In this document: positions 15,261 through 22,259 of the stretch, piece by piece
Layout of the letters: each line of letters starts with the position of its first letter
How positions within the stretch are numbered: position 1 is the first letter of the stretch
NCBI GenBank assembly: GCA_022842805.1
Contig: JALHOX010000013.1
Coordinates: 1,671 to 25,575, forward strand
From: Phycisphaerae bacterium
GTDB taxonomy: Bacteria > Planctomycetota > Phycisphaerae > UBA1845 > Fen-1342
Reading direction: 5' to 3'
Length of the DNA: 23,905 bases
Program-made: the position numbers and the translations under genes
The notes under the pieces: generated by a model
Told to the model about the DNA's origin: nothing
The model's database searches: none
Seen by the model: the letters and a program-made list of their open reading frames with translations, nothing else

Positions 15261-15285
15261 CGGTGCGTCGAGCGACGCATCCCAC
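15261..15285 (-). repeat. Inverted copy of the GTAGGG palindrome in the nuoC-nuoD spacer
   Basis: Read on the minus strand it matches copy 2 at 22 of 25 positions (GTGGGATGCGTC, then GACGCACCG). It is itself palindromic around TGCGTCG/CGACGCA. With copy 2 it forms a head-to-head pair able to fold into one larger stem. Confidence 0.72.
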
Positions 15286-15303
15286 AATAAAAGGCAACGC
15301 CCG

Positions 15304-16560
15304 ATGTCAATCTCCTACGAAGTCGAACCGACAAGGCTGATCCACGATCACACCGACGGCGATCGCTGGACGCTCAACTTCGGCCCCCAGCACCCCGCCA
15401 CCCACACCACGCTGCGACTCGTGCTCGAGCTCGACGGCGAGCGGGTGATCGGCTGCACGCCCGACATCGGCTTTCTGCACAGCGGCTTCGAAAAAATCGG
15501 CGAGCACCTGAACTACAACCAGTATGTGGTCGTGACGGACCGCATGAACTACGTCTCGCCGATGGCCAACAACATCGCCTGGCACCATGCCTGCGAAAAG
15601 CTGATGGGCATCGAGCTGACGCCGCGCTGCAAAGTCATTCGCACGATCTGCGCCGAGCTGGCCCGCATTCAGGATCACCTGCTCTGCATCGGCGCCGCCG
15701 CGCTCGACCTGGGCGGCATCACCGCCTTCTTCTGGGGCTTCAACGAGCGCGAGTTTGTGTACGACCTCTTCGAGGAAATCTGCGGCGCGCGTTTCACCGT
15801 CAGCTACACGCGCGTCGGCGGGCTGATGGCCGACATTCCGCCGGGCTGGACCGAGAAGGCGCTGCACTTCGTGAACAAGCGCATCCCCGAGGCCCTGCGC
15901 GACGTCGAGACGCTCTGCTGTCGCAACCGCATCTTCATCGAGCGCACCCGAGGCATCGGCGTCATCAGCCGCGACGACGCCATCAACTGGTCGGCGACCG
16001 GCCCGATCGCCCGCGCCTCCGGCGTTCGCCGCGATCTGCGCAAGGACGAGCCGTATCTGTGCTATGCCGACAACTGGGACGGCAAGGGCGCGCCCGCCGT
16101 TCAGTTCAAGGTGCCCGTCGCGAGCGAAGGCGACGTATATGCCCGCTTCCTCGTCCGCATCGAGGAAATCAAGCAGTCCTGCAACATCGTTAATCAGGCC
16201 GTGAAGATGCTGCCCGAAGGGCCGATCAATGTGATGCACGACGCCAAGGCGACGCTGCCCGACAAGCGCGAGATCTTCTTCTCGATCGAGGGATTGATTC
16301 ACCACTTCGAGAAGGTGATGACCAATCGCGGCCTGCGCCCGCCGATGGGTGAGGCCTACGGCGCCAACGAAACCGCCAACGGCGAACTCGGCTTCTACCT
16401 CGTCAGCGACGGCGGAAACGCCGCCTATCGCGCCCGCTGCCGCCCGCCGAGCTTCATCAACTATCAGATCTTCCCGCGCCTGCTTTGCGGCCACCAGATC
16501 AGCGACGTGGTGGCGATCTTGGGCAGTCTGCACGTGATTGCGGCGGAATTGGATCGGTGA
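15304..16560 (+). CDS. nuoD: NADH-quinone oxidoreductase subunit D (49-kDa subunit)
   Basis: The complex I subunit that, with NuoB, forms the quinone-reduction pocket; it is related to the large subunit of NiFe hydrogenases. The 418-aa length is normal. NFGPQHPATHTTLRL (25-39) carries the conserved H30/H34 loop at the quinone site; GFLHSGFEK (56-64), NYNQYVVVTDRMNYVSPM with Y83, and GELGFYLVSDGG near the C-terminus are family marks. The ATG at 15304 follows AAAAGG (15289-15294). A longer frame from 15196 would run through the intergenic palindromes and is rejected. No nuoE, nuoF or nuoG follows: the next gene is unrelated and lies 258 bp away. Confidence 0.97.
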   Translation: MSISYEVEPTRLIHDHTDGDRWTLNFGPQHPATHTTLRLVLELDGERVIGCTPDIGFLHSGFEKIGEHLNYNQYVVVTDRMNYVSPMANNIAWHHACEKLMGIELTPRCKVIRTICAELARIQDHLLCIGAAALDLGGITAFFWGFNEREFVYDLFEEICGARFTVSYTRVGGLMADIPPGWTEKALHFVNKRIPEALRDVETLCCRNRIFIERTRGIGVISRDDAINWSATGPIARASGVRRDLRKDEPYLCYADNWDGKGAPAVQFKVPVASEGDVYARFLVRIEEIKQSCNIVNQAVKMLPEGPINVMHDAKATLPDKREIFFSIEGLIHHFEKVMTNRGLRPPMGEAYGANETANGELGFYLVSDGGNAAYRARCRPPSFINYQIFPRLLCGHQISDVVAILGSLHVIAAELDR

Positions 16561-16564
16561 TTTG

Positions 16565-16596
16565 GTAGGGCAGGCCGCGGTACTCCGCGCCCTGCC
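16565..16596 (+). repeat. GTAGGG-headed palindrome after nuoD
   Basis: The outer arms GGCAGG (16569-16574) and CCTGCC (16591-16596), a single C-C mismatch, then inner arms CGCGG (16576-16580) and CCGCG (16585-16589) with loop TACT. It starts 4 bp after the nuoD stop and could serve as the operon's 3'-end structure. No T-run follows. Confidence 0.7.
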
Positions 16597-16659
16597 GTTT
16601 CGGGGCTCCGAACGCGCGGGTGCGAGCTGGCGGTGAAGCGTGCCGTCGCGGCGCAACGC

Positions 16660-16675
16660 AGTTTCACGTGAAACA
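16660..16675. other. parS centromere site (ParB/Spo0J binding)
   Basis: AGTTTCACGTGAAACA contains the perfect 14-bp palindrome GTTTCACGTGAAAC and matches the Bacillus subtilis parS consensus TGTTTCACGTGAAACA at 15 of 16 positions. ParB loads on such sites, spreads along DNA as a CTP-dependent clamp, and works with ParA and SMC in chromosome segregation. In many bacteria sites of this kind cluster near the replication origin. The site is intergenic, 99 bp after nuoD. No parA or parB is in the window. A 14-bp perfect match is very unlikely by chance in ~24 kb. Confidence 0.85.
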
Positions 16676-16818
16676 CATTTGCCGGGGCGGAGTTAAGTCG
16701 GCGCGTTATCGCTCGCCCGTCTGATTGTCAGCCCGCTTTTCCGCGATTGAATCAGCCAAGCATCAGCTAGAGTGATTGCGTGGCCACCATTCCAGCATCA
16801 TCCACGGACAAGGTCTTC

Positions 16819-17391
16819 ATGGCCGAGGATCGCGTCGAACGCCTATTGCTGCGGGTCACCCAAGCCCTTGATGCGGCCAATGTCCCTTATGCAGTGATCG
16901 GCGGCAACGCAGTCGCCACGTGGGTCGCGACCGTCGACGATGGCTTGGTTCGGACGACCAAAGACGTTGATTTGATGATCCGCCGGGGCGACCTCGACGC
17001 GGCCGGCGCAGCGGTTCGTGCCGCGGGTCTGGTGCCGGACAGCGTGGACGATATCCCGATTTTCCTGGACCCAGTCGATCCGCGGCCGAGTCGCGGCGTG
17101 CAAATCGTCGTCGCGCTTGAATCCATCGACAGAGTCGAAAAGCACGACGCGCCGGACCTCGTGCAGCGCGTCCGATCGGATCGCGGCTATTGGGTGATCG
17201 ACCTCACGAGCCTGATTATCATGAAGCTCCAAGCGAATCGCCTTCACGACAAAGCCCATGTCGGCGACTTGTTGCAACTGGGCCTGATCACGCCTGCGAT
17301 CGTTCGCGATCTGCCCGCTGAGTTGAAGACGCGCCTGCTCAAAATCCGCGACGAGATCGAGTGGCCCGATGGGCCGCCGGCGCTGGAGTAG
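16819..17391 (+). CDS. Nucleotidyltransferase-fold protein (AbiEii/MNT-like)
   Basis: A 190-aa protein with the signature of the DNA polymerase beta-type nucleotidyltransferase fold: the helix-turn motif VIGGNAVATWV, then after a short spacer TTKDVDLMI, giving the GG and D-x-D metal-binding pattern. Later LIIMKLQANRLHDKAHVGDL is typical of AbiEii-like and DUF-class uncharacterised transferases (KL.A...R.KD..D). Such proteins may transfer nucleotides to proteins or tRNA, and some are toxins of type IV or MNT-HEPN systems, but no HEPN or antitoxin partner is adjacent. The ATG at 16819 has AAGG 5 nt upstream; a GTG at 16780 would add 13 residues. It starts 143 bp after parS. The fold is likely; the role is unknown. 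Confidence 0.72.
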   Translation: MAEDRVERLLLRVTQALDAANVPYAVIGGNAVATWVATVDDGLVRTTKDVDLMIRRGDLDAAGAAVRAAGLVPDSVDDIPIFLDPVDPRPSRGVQIVVALESIDRVEKHDAPDLVQRVRSDRGYWVIDLTSLIIMKLQANRLHDKAHVGDLLQLGLITPAIVRDLPAELKTRLLKIRDEIEWPDGPPALE

Positions 17392-17441
17392 ATAGGCGTC
17401 TCGCCGCGTCTGCGCCGCACGGACGCGAGAGGATCGGTGCC

Positions 17442-17849
17442 ATGTCCCACCGCCCGACCTTCGATGAAGAGTTGCTGTCGTACCTTGGCGTCAGCTTCGC
17501 ATCGGCGTTCACGTTTGCGATCGTGTTTGTGATCGTACACACGCTTTCGCTCCCGAAGAGCGACGCCGCGTATGGCAGCAATCCGTTCGCCAACCCATTC
17601 ATTTCCCAGGTGATGTGCTTCGTCGCCGGTGCATCGGCGCTGGTGGCATTTCCGTTCTACGCGTGGCTTGGTCGCGGCCTCCCCGCAGACCGCGTCGGCT
17701 GGGTCGCCGGCGCGGTGACGCTGGTGTGGATCATCGCAGCGACGCCGTTCCTCGGTCCCATCGGCTGGCTCGGCTCCTACGCCGCGCTGCTGGTCGGGCT
17801 GATTGTGGCGCGGGTGGTGGTGCGTCCGTATCCACAAAAAATCACGTGA
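17442..17849 (+). CDS. Small multi-pass membrane protein, unknown
   Basis: A 135-aa hydrophobic protein with about four membrane segments (roughly 13-35, 54-74, 84-103, 107-127). The N-terminus is short and hydrophilic (MSHRPTFDEELL) and the tail basic (VVVRPYPQKIT). I recognise no family. The ATG at 17442 follows GAGAGGA; an open frame extends upstream to 17361 but overlaps the previous gene. The gap to the nucleotidyltransferase gene is only 50 bp, so the two are probably co-transcribed, but nothing in the sequence links their functions. The stop codon lies inside the palindrome AATCACGTGATT (17840-17851). It converges with the fumarylacetoacetase gene 107 bp away. Confidence 0.7.
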   Translation: MSHRPTFDEELLSYLGVSFASAFTFAIVFVIVHTLSLPKSDAAYGSNPFANPFISQVMCFVAGASALVAFPFYAWLGRGLPADRVGWVAGAVTLVWIIAATPFLGPIGWLGSYAALLVGLIVARVVVRPYPQKIT

Positions 17850-17956
17850 TTCGATTTAGCAGCATCGCCGCAGATTTGAAGTCGGGTTCCCCGCGGCAAT
17901 GCCCCGCAAAGCATCTCTATTGCGGACGGTCGTGGGGCGATGGAGATTCGAGCCGA

Positions 17957-19249
17957 TTAGCCTCGCGCCGGCACGATCGTCCCGACGCACTCCCCGAATC
18001 CGATGCGTGTTTGGCCGTCCGAGCTGCGGCAGCTCGCGCTCATCACCACGCTATCCCCATCGTGGAGAAAGCGCCGCTCTTCGCCGCTCTGCATCTTGAT
18101 CGGCTTCGTGCCGCGCCAGGCGAGTTCGAGCATCGAGCCGTAGGAATCCTCGGTCGGGCCGCTGATCGTGCCGCTGCCGAGCAGGTCGCCGGGGCGCATA
18201 CGACAGCCGGTGATGCTGTGATGGGCGAGCTGCTGCGCGACGGTCCAATAGAGGTGGCGATGGTTGCTGCGACAGATCGTCTGTGGCAAGGGCTGCTTTG
18301 CCGTGGCGAGCGCGACCTCCAGAGCGATGTCGTAAGACCAGCCCGCCGCGGGTTGTTCGGCGACGTCTCGCTCTCGCAGCAAATAGGCGAAGGGCTTCGG
18401 CTCCTGAGCCGGCGGCGCGACGCGAAACGGCGCCAGCGCCTCGAACGGCACGATCCAGGGAGAGATCGACGTCGCGAAGTTTTTGGAGAGAAACGGCCCG
18501 AGCGGCTGATACTCCCAGGCCTGGATGTCGCGGGCCGACCAGTCGTTGAGGATCACCATGCCGAAGAGGCGCTCTTCGACGCGGTCCATCGGGATCGGCT
18601 CGCCCAGCGCGTTGTCGGGGCCGCCCAGGAAGACGCCCATCTCCAGCTCGAAGTCGAGTCGCTGCGACGGGCCGAACTTCGGCGCGGGGTCGGCGTCGGC
18701 TTTGGTCTGGCCGCTCGGCCGGCGGATCGGCGTGCCGCTGAGCACGACCGTGCTCGCGCGGCCGTGATAGCCGACGGGGATGTGAAGATAGTTCGGCATT
18801 AAGGCGTTTTCGGGGCCGCGAAACATCGTGCCGACGTTGAAGGCGTGATGGCGCGAGGAGTAAAAGTCGGTGTAGTCGCCGATCTCGACGGGCAAGTGCA
18901 TTTGCACGCGGCTCAGCGGGATGAGCGATTTTTCGCGCAGCGCCGCGTTGTCGCGGAGCTCCGGATTGTCGGCGGCGAGCAGAGCTTGCAAACGCGTTCG
19001 AACCGATCGCCACGCCGTGTGCGGCTTGGACATAAAGTGATTCAGCGTAGAAGCGTCAAAGACCCGCTCCTGGCCGAGGGTGGTGTTTCGCAGGAGGCCC
19101 GCGGTCTCGACGGCGCGCAGGTCCAGAACGTGATCGCCGATGCGGACGCCGGGTCGCGGCGAGGGATCGGGCGCGTCAGAGCAAACGCCGTAGGGCAGAT
19201 TGGCGAGCGAGAAGGCGGAGTTGTCGGCGCTGGGAACAAACGATTTCAT
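17957..19249 (-). CDS. Fumarylacetoacetase (fumarylacetoacetate hydrolase)
   Basis: The last step of tyrosine/phenylalanine (homogentisate) breakdown: hydrolysis of 4-fumarylacetoacetate to fumarate and acetoacetate in the cytoplasm (EC 3.7.1.2). The 430-aa length fits the full two-domain enzyme, not the short FAH-like hydrolases. Residues aligning with the mammalian active site are visible: D127 and H134 in DYTDFYSSRHHAFNVGTMFR, metal ligands E201 and E203 in LDFELEMGVFLGG, and D236 in LNDWSARDIQAWEYQPLGPF. The N-terminal MKSFVPSADNSAFSLANLPYG is also typical. Start ATG at 19249, with only a weak GAGGG upstream. No homogentisate dioxygenase or maleylacetoacetate isomerase is beside it, so the pathway is split in this genome. 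Confidence in the enzyme is high. Confidence 0.95.
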   Translation of the reverse strand: MKSFVPSADNSAFSLANLPYGVCSDAPDPSPRPGVRIGDHVLDLRAVETAGLLRNTTLGQERVFDASTLNHFMSKPHTAWRSVRTRLQALLAADNPELRDNAALREKSLIPLSRVQMHLPVEIGDYTDFYSSRHHAFNVGTMFRGPENALMPNYLHIPVGYHGRASTVVLSGTPIRRPSGQTKADADPAPKFGPSQRLDFELEMGVFLGGPDNALGEPIPMDRVEERLFGMVILNDWSARDIQAWEYQPLGPFLSKNFATSISPWIVPFEALAPFRVAPPAQEPKPFAYLLRERDVAEQPAAGWSYDIALEVALATAKQPLPQTICRSNHRHLYWTVAQQLAHHSITGCRMRPGDLLGSGTISGPTEDSYGSMLELAWRGTKPIKMQSGEERRFLHDGDSVVMSASCRSSDGQTRIGFGECVGTIVPARG

Positions 19250-19348
19250 CGGTCAGGCCCTCAGGGGCGTTGCCCCGTGGCGGAGTTCGTCGGCCGGCGG
19301 GCCGCCGGCAGCTACGAAGACAATTGGCCAGTCTCTACACTCTCGCCG

Positions 19349-20185
19349 ATGGCCACGCGAAAGCCAAGCACGGCGCGAAAATCCGGGGCGAAGCAATCGA
19401 CGCCGCAGCGCTCGGGTGCGGGCCGCGATCGCGTCGCCGCGCGCCGGCCGTCGGAAGTCGACCCGGCGATCCTTGCGGAATTGAACGCGGGCACGCGCGA
19501 AACACGTAATCTGGCGGAGGGGCTCGCGATCGACTTTGCGGCGCTGCTCCGCCCTGTTTTGGGCCGGCTCGCCGCCGCCGACGCGGCCGCTCTCGCGCCG
19601 GGCGTGCCCATCACCCGCCGCATGTCCGCGGCGGCCGCGATCCTCGACGCGCACTTCGGCAATCGTGAGGCGTACGAGACATGCCGCACGCATTGCTCCG
19701 ACACGCTTCGCGGCGTGGCGGCGTACATCGTCGCGCTGGACCCCACGGCTGCGCTGGCCGAGCGGCTGCGGCTGATTCGACCGCTCGCCGATGACACGCA
19801 TTTCGGCGTTCGCGAATGGGCTTGGCTCGCGATGCGCCCGTTCATCGCGGGGCAATTGCCGCGGGCCATCGACGAACTGAGACGATGGACGGGCGCCGGG
19901 TCGGGGGCACTGCGGCGTTTCGCGAGTGAATCGACGCGGCCGCGCGGCGTTTGGTGCACGCACATCGCGGCGCTGAAAGCCGATCCGTCCCAGGGCTTGC
20001 CGATTTTGGAGCCGCTGCGGGCCGATCCGGAGAAATATGTGCAGGACTCAGTCGCTAACTGGCTGAACGACGCCGCAAAATCGCAGCCGAAGTGGGTCAG
20101 GGAGTTGTGCGGACGCTGGATGCGCGAGTCCGCCTGCGACGCGACGCAGCGCATCTGCAAGCGGGCGCAGCGGAGCATCGCTTGA
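19349..20185 (+). CDS. DNA alkylation repair protein (AlkC/AlkD-like HEAT repeats)
   Basis: A 278-aa, mostly helical protein. After a basic, low-complexity N-terminal ~35 residues, HEAT-like helices occupy the rest. The diagnostic block is in the second half: DDTHFGVREWAWLAMRPFIA (148-167), RRFASESTRPRGVW (189-202), and the C-terminal motif EKYVQDSVANWLNDAAKSQP (228-247). Enzymes of this superfamily remove bulky or cationic N3- or N7-alkylated bases without flipping them. ATG 19349 is the first plausible start; no strong ribosome site is seen. It is divergent from fumarylacetoacetase, and its stop overlaps the start of the next gene by 3 nt (TTGA), suggesting coupled translation. Family likely; individual substrate unknown. 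Confidence 0.82.
   Translation: MATRKPSTARKSGAKQSTPQRSGAGRDRVAARRPSEVDPAILAELNAGTRETRNLAEGLAIDFAALLRPVLGRLAAADAAALAPGVPITRRMSAAAAILDAHFGNREAYETCRTHCSDTLRGVAAYIVALDPTAALAERLRLIRPLADDTHFGVREWAWLAMRPFIAGQLPRAIDELRRWTGAGSGALRRFASESTRPRGVWCTHIAALKADPSQGLPILEPLRADPEKYVQDSVANWLNDAAKSQPKWVRELCGRWMRESACDATQRICKRAQRSIA
20172..20184 (+). promoter_or_regulatory. Ribosome site and TTG start overlapping the upstream stop
   Basis: GGAG (20172-20175), six bases, then TTG (20182-20184), whose last two bases begin the TGA stop of the upstream gene (20183-20185). This fixes the start of the dehydrogenase and predicts translational coupling. Confidence 0.7.
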
Positions 20186-21183
20186 AGGCGCTCGTCACCG
20201 GCGGCGGCGGCTTCGTCGGCTTCGCGCTGTGCGAGCGGTTGCGTGCGCTCGGCTGGGATGTTCGATCGATTTCGCGCGGCGACTACCCGGCGCTGGCGAA
20301 GATCGGCGTCGATCACGTTCGCGCCGACCTTGGCGACCGCGACGCCGCGCTTGCCGCCGCACGCGGGTGCGACGCGGTGTTTCACGTCGCCGCGAAGGCC
20401 GGCGTGTGGGGGCCGTACGGCGACTACCACCGGGCCAACGTCGTCGCGACCGAGAGCGTGATCGAGGCTTGCCGAGCGGCGGGCGTTTCGCGGCTCGTTT
20501 TCACCAGTTCGCCGAGCGTGGTGTTCGACGGGCGGAGCATGGAGGGCGTGAACGAGTCGGTCCCCTACAGCCGCCATCCGCACTCGCACTACAGCGCCAC
20601 GAAGGCGCTCGCCGAGCAAGCGGCGCTGGCGGCGAACGGCGCGAATCTGCGAGCTTGCGCGCTGCGGCCGCATCTTGTCTGGGGCCCGCGCGACAACCAT
20701 ATCTTCCCGCGGCTGACGGCGCGGGCGAAGGCGGGGCGGCTGCGGATCGTCGGCGACGGAACCAATCGCGTGGATGTGACCTACATCGACAACGCGGTCG
20801 AGGCTCACATCCGCGCGGAAGAGGCCCTGCGCGATTCGGCCTCGCCCGCGGCGGGTCGGGCGTACTTCATTAGCGACGGCGTACCGGTCAACGCGTGGCA
20901 GTTCATCAATCAACTGCTGGCATGCGCCGATCTTCCGCCCGTGACGCGGCGCGTTCCGCTCTGGGCGGCGAGCGCCATCGGCGGCGTGCTGGAGACGGTC
21001 TATGGGATGCTCGGCAGTTCGACCGAGCCGCCGATGACCCGCTTCGTCGCGCGCGAGCTGGCGACATCGCACTGGTTCGATATCAGCGCGGCCCGGCGGG
21101 ATTTGGGCTATCGAGCCGTGGTGGATCAGGCGACGGGATTGGCGCGGCTGCGGAGCTTTTGGCTGGCCAGCGCCGCTACGTGA
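20182..21183 (+). CDS. NAD(P)-dependent SDR-type dehydrogenase/epimerase, OleD or 3beta-hydroxysteroid dehydrogenase-like
   Basis: A 333-aa extended short-chain dehydrogenase. The Rossmann glycine motif is at the N-terminus (ALVTGGGGFVG, 3-13), HVAAKAGVWGPYGDYHRANV follows the cofactor half, and the catalytic S110, Y137 and K141 are seen in FTSSPSVVFDG and HYSATKALAEQ. LRPHLVWGPRDNHIFPRL, GDGTNRVDVTYIDNAVEAHI and FVARELATSHWFDISAARRD match the subgroup containing 2-alkyl-3-oxoalkanoate reductases (OleD, long-chain olefin synthesis) and bacterial 3beta-HSD-like proteins. No oleA, oleB or oleC is in the window, so an ole role is unproved. Start TTG 20182, coupled to the upstream gene. Its stop is only 6 bp from the converging sigma-factor gene. 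Confidence 0.87.
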   Translation: MKALVTGGGGFVGFALCERLRALGWDVRSISRGDYPALAKIGVDHVRADLGDRDAALAAARGCDAVFHVAAKAGVWGPYGDYHRANVVATESVIEACRAAGVSRLVFTSSPSVVFDGRSMEGVNESVPYSRHPHSHYSATKALAEQAALAANGANLRACALRPHLVWGPRDNHIFPRLTARAKAGRLRIVGDGTNRVDVTYIDNAVEAHIRAEEALRDSASPAAGRAYFISDGVPVNAWQFINQLLACADLPPVTRRVPLWAASAIGGVLETVYGMLGSSTEPPMTRFVARELATSHWFDISAARRDLGYRAVVDQATGLARLRSFWLASAAT

Positions 21184-21189
21184 TGCTTG

Positions 21190-22080
21190 TCAGTGTTCGA
21201 CCTTGGACAGAAATCCGACGCTCGAAGCAAAGCACTTCTCTCGAAATGCGTCGCGCCACTTCGCGTCGGCCCGCTCTTCTTCGCGCAGGTCGTCGAGGTT
21301 GGCGCGGCAGCGCGTGCAGCCGGCGACGTCGGCGTGGAACTCGACATAGCGCGTCCAGTCTTCATCCAGCGCTCCCAGCAGATATTTGCCCAGGGTGGAG
21401 CGCTTCAGACATGAGACGCCCTCGTCGCGCCAGACGCGGCCGATCGAGCTTTCGCGGGCCAGGTCGGCCTCGCCGAACTCGGGCAGCGCCAGGGCCAGGG
21501 CTCGTTTGCGCCATTGCTCGACCACGCGAAACTTAACGCCCGCGATGGCCGTCTCGGTCAGGTCGAGGTCGGCCGCGACCTCTTTGTTGCGCATGCCGAG
21601 CACAACCAGCATCTCGACCACGACCAGCTCTTGAAAGCGGCGCTCGATCTGGCACCGCTCGACCCAATCGCGGAGCAATCCGACCAACGCGGCGCGCTGC
21701 GCGTCGAGCGACTCGCGGGTGATCGCCGCGTCATCCGGGCCGCTTTCGCTGACGCCGATTTCGTCGGCCTCGTTTGCTTCCAGCCCATCGATGGAGACGC
21801 GCTTGCCGCGCTGCCGGCGAAAGTGGTCGTGCAGCTTGTGACGCAGGATCGCGAAGAGATAGGTCTCGATCGAGCGCGAGCCGTCGAAGGTGGGCAGGCT
21901 GCGCAACAGGCCGATGAAGGTGTCCTGCACCAGATCCTCGGCTTCGTCGCGGTCGGCCAGCATACGCCGCGCGAAGCTGGCCAGGCGGCCCTGATAGCGG
22001 CTGATGAGATCGCGCCAGGCGCGCTCGTCGCCGCGCTGCACGGATTCGATCAGGAGTTGTTCGGCGGAAGCTTCGGACAT
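21190..22080 (-). CDS. ECF-type RNA polymerase sigma factor with C-terminal Cys/His extension
   Basis: A 296-aa sigma-70 family protein. Region 2 occupies about 24-92: RYQGRLASFARRMLADRDEA, EDLVQDTFIGLLRSL and the -10-binding part SIETYLFAILRHKLHDHFRR. Region 4 is about 135-195, with the helix-turn-helix NKEVAADLDLTETAIAGVKF. A ~100-residue extension follows, unusual for ordinary ECF factors (~190 aa): CLKRSTLGKYLLGALDEDWT, then RYVEFHADVAGCTRCRANLDDL, with H249, C255 and C258 that resemble a zinc-binding anti-sigma motif but with five rather than three residues between His and Cys. I associate this tail with planctomycete ECF factors; a built-in regulatory domain is inferred. ATG 22080; no separate anti-sigma gene is next to it. 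Target genes unknown. Confidence 0.88.
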   Translation of the reverse strand: MSEASAEQLLIESVQRGDERAWRDLISRYQGRLASFARRMLADRDEAEDLVQDTFIGLLRSLPTFDGSRSIETYLFAILRHKLHDHFRRQRGKRVSIDGLEANEADEIGVSESGPDDAAITRESLDAQRAALVGLLRDWVERCQIERRFQELVVVEMLVVLGMRNKEVAADLDLTETAIAGVKFRVVEQWRKRALALALPEFGEADLARESSIGRVWRDEGVSCLKRSTLGKYLLGALDEDWTRYVEFHADVAGCTRCRANLDDLREEERADAKWRDAFREKCFASSVGFLSKVEH

Positions 22081-22259
22081 TACAGAACCCGGCGGTCAGG
22101 ATTGTCCGCAGGAGTTCCCGGCGAACTGCAGAACATTGTATCGCGCGGCGAACGGCGGCTGCGATGATGATCCCCGGTCGAAGTGAGCCGCGGGGTTGGC
22201 CCGCGCGGCGCCTCGAATTGCGGCACGCTCAACCGGCAGGACGCGGCTTTGAGCGGCCG
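22081..22259. other. Spacer upstream of the sigma-factor gene
   Basis: About 179 bp without a gene. On the minus strand TACAAT (22140-22135) is a possible -10 box 54 bp before the sigma-factor ATG; no good -35 was found. Confidence 0.3.

Larger units (their letters stand above)
16561..16818. other. Intergenic region carrying a palindrome and a parS site
   Basis: About 258 bp without a supported gene. It holds the palindrome at 16565-16596 and the ParB-binding site at 16660-16675. A weak promoter pair, TTGAAT (16747-16752) and TAGAGT (16768-16773) with 15-bp spacing, would suit the ATG at 16819. Confidence 0.5.

Noticed and set aside
15307..16656. A 449-codon open frame antisense to nuoD
   Set aside because: It is a GC-driven shadow of a highly conserved gene; its residues are His/Asp/Ala-rich with no domain.
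17840..17851. Palindrome AATCACGTGATT as a second parS
   Set aside because: It shares only the inner TCACGTGA with parS; the outer bases that ParB reads are different. It may be chance, as it spans a stop codon.
17615..18802. A 395-codon plus-strand frame across the end of the small membrane gene and fumarylacetoacetase
   Set aside because: It is out of frame with one gene and antisense to the other. The Arg/Asp/Gly-rich composition is typical of a shadow frame.
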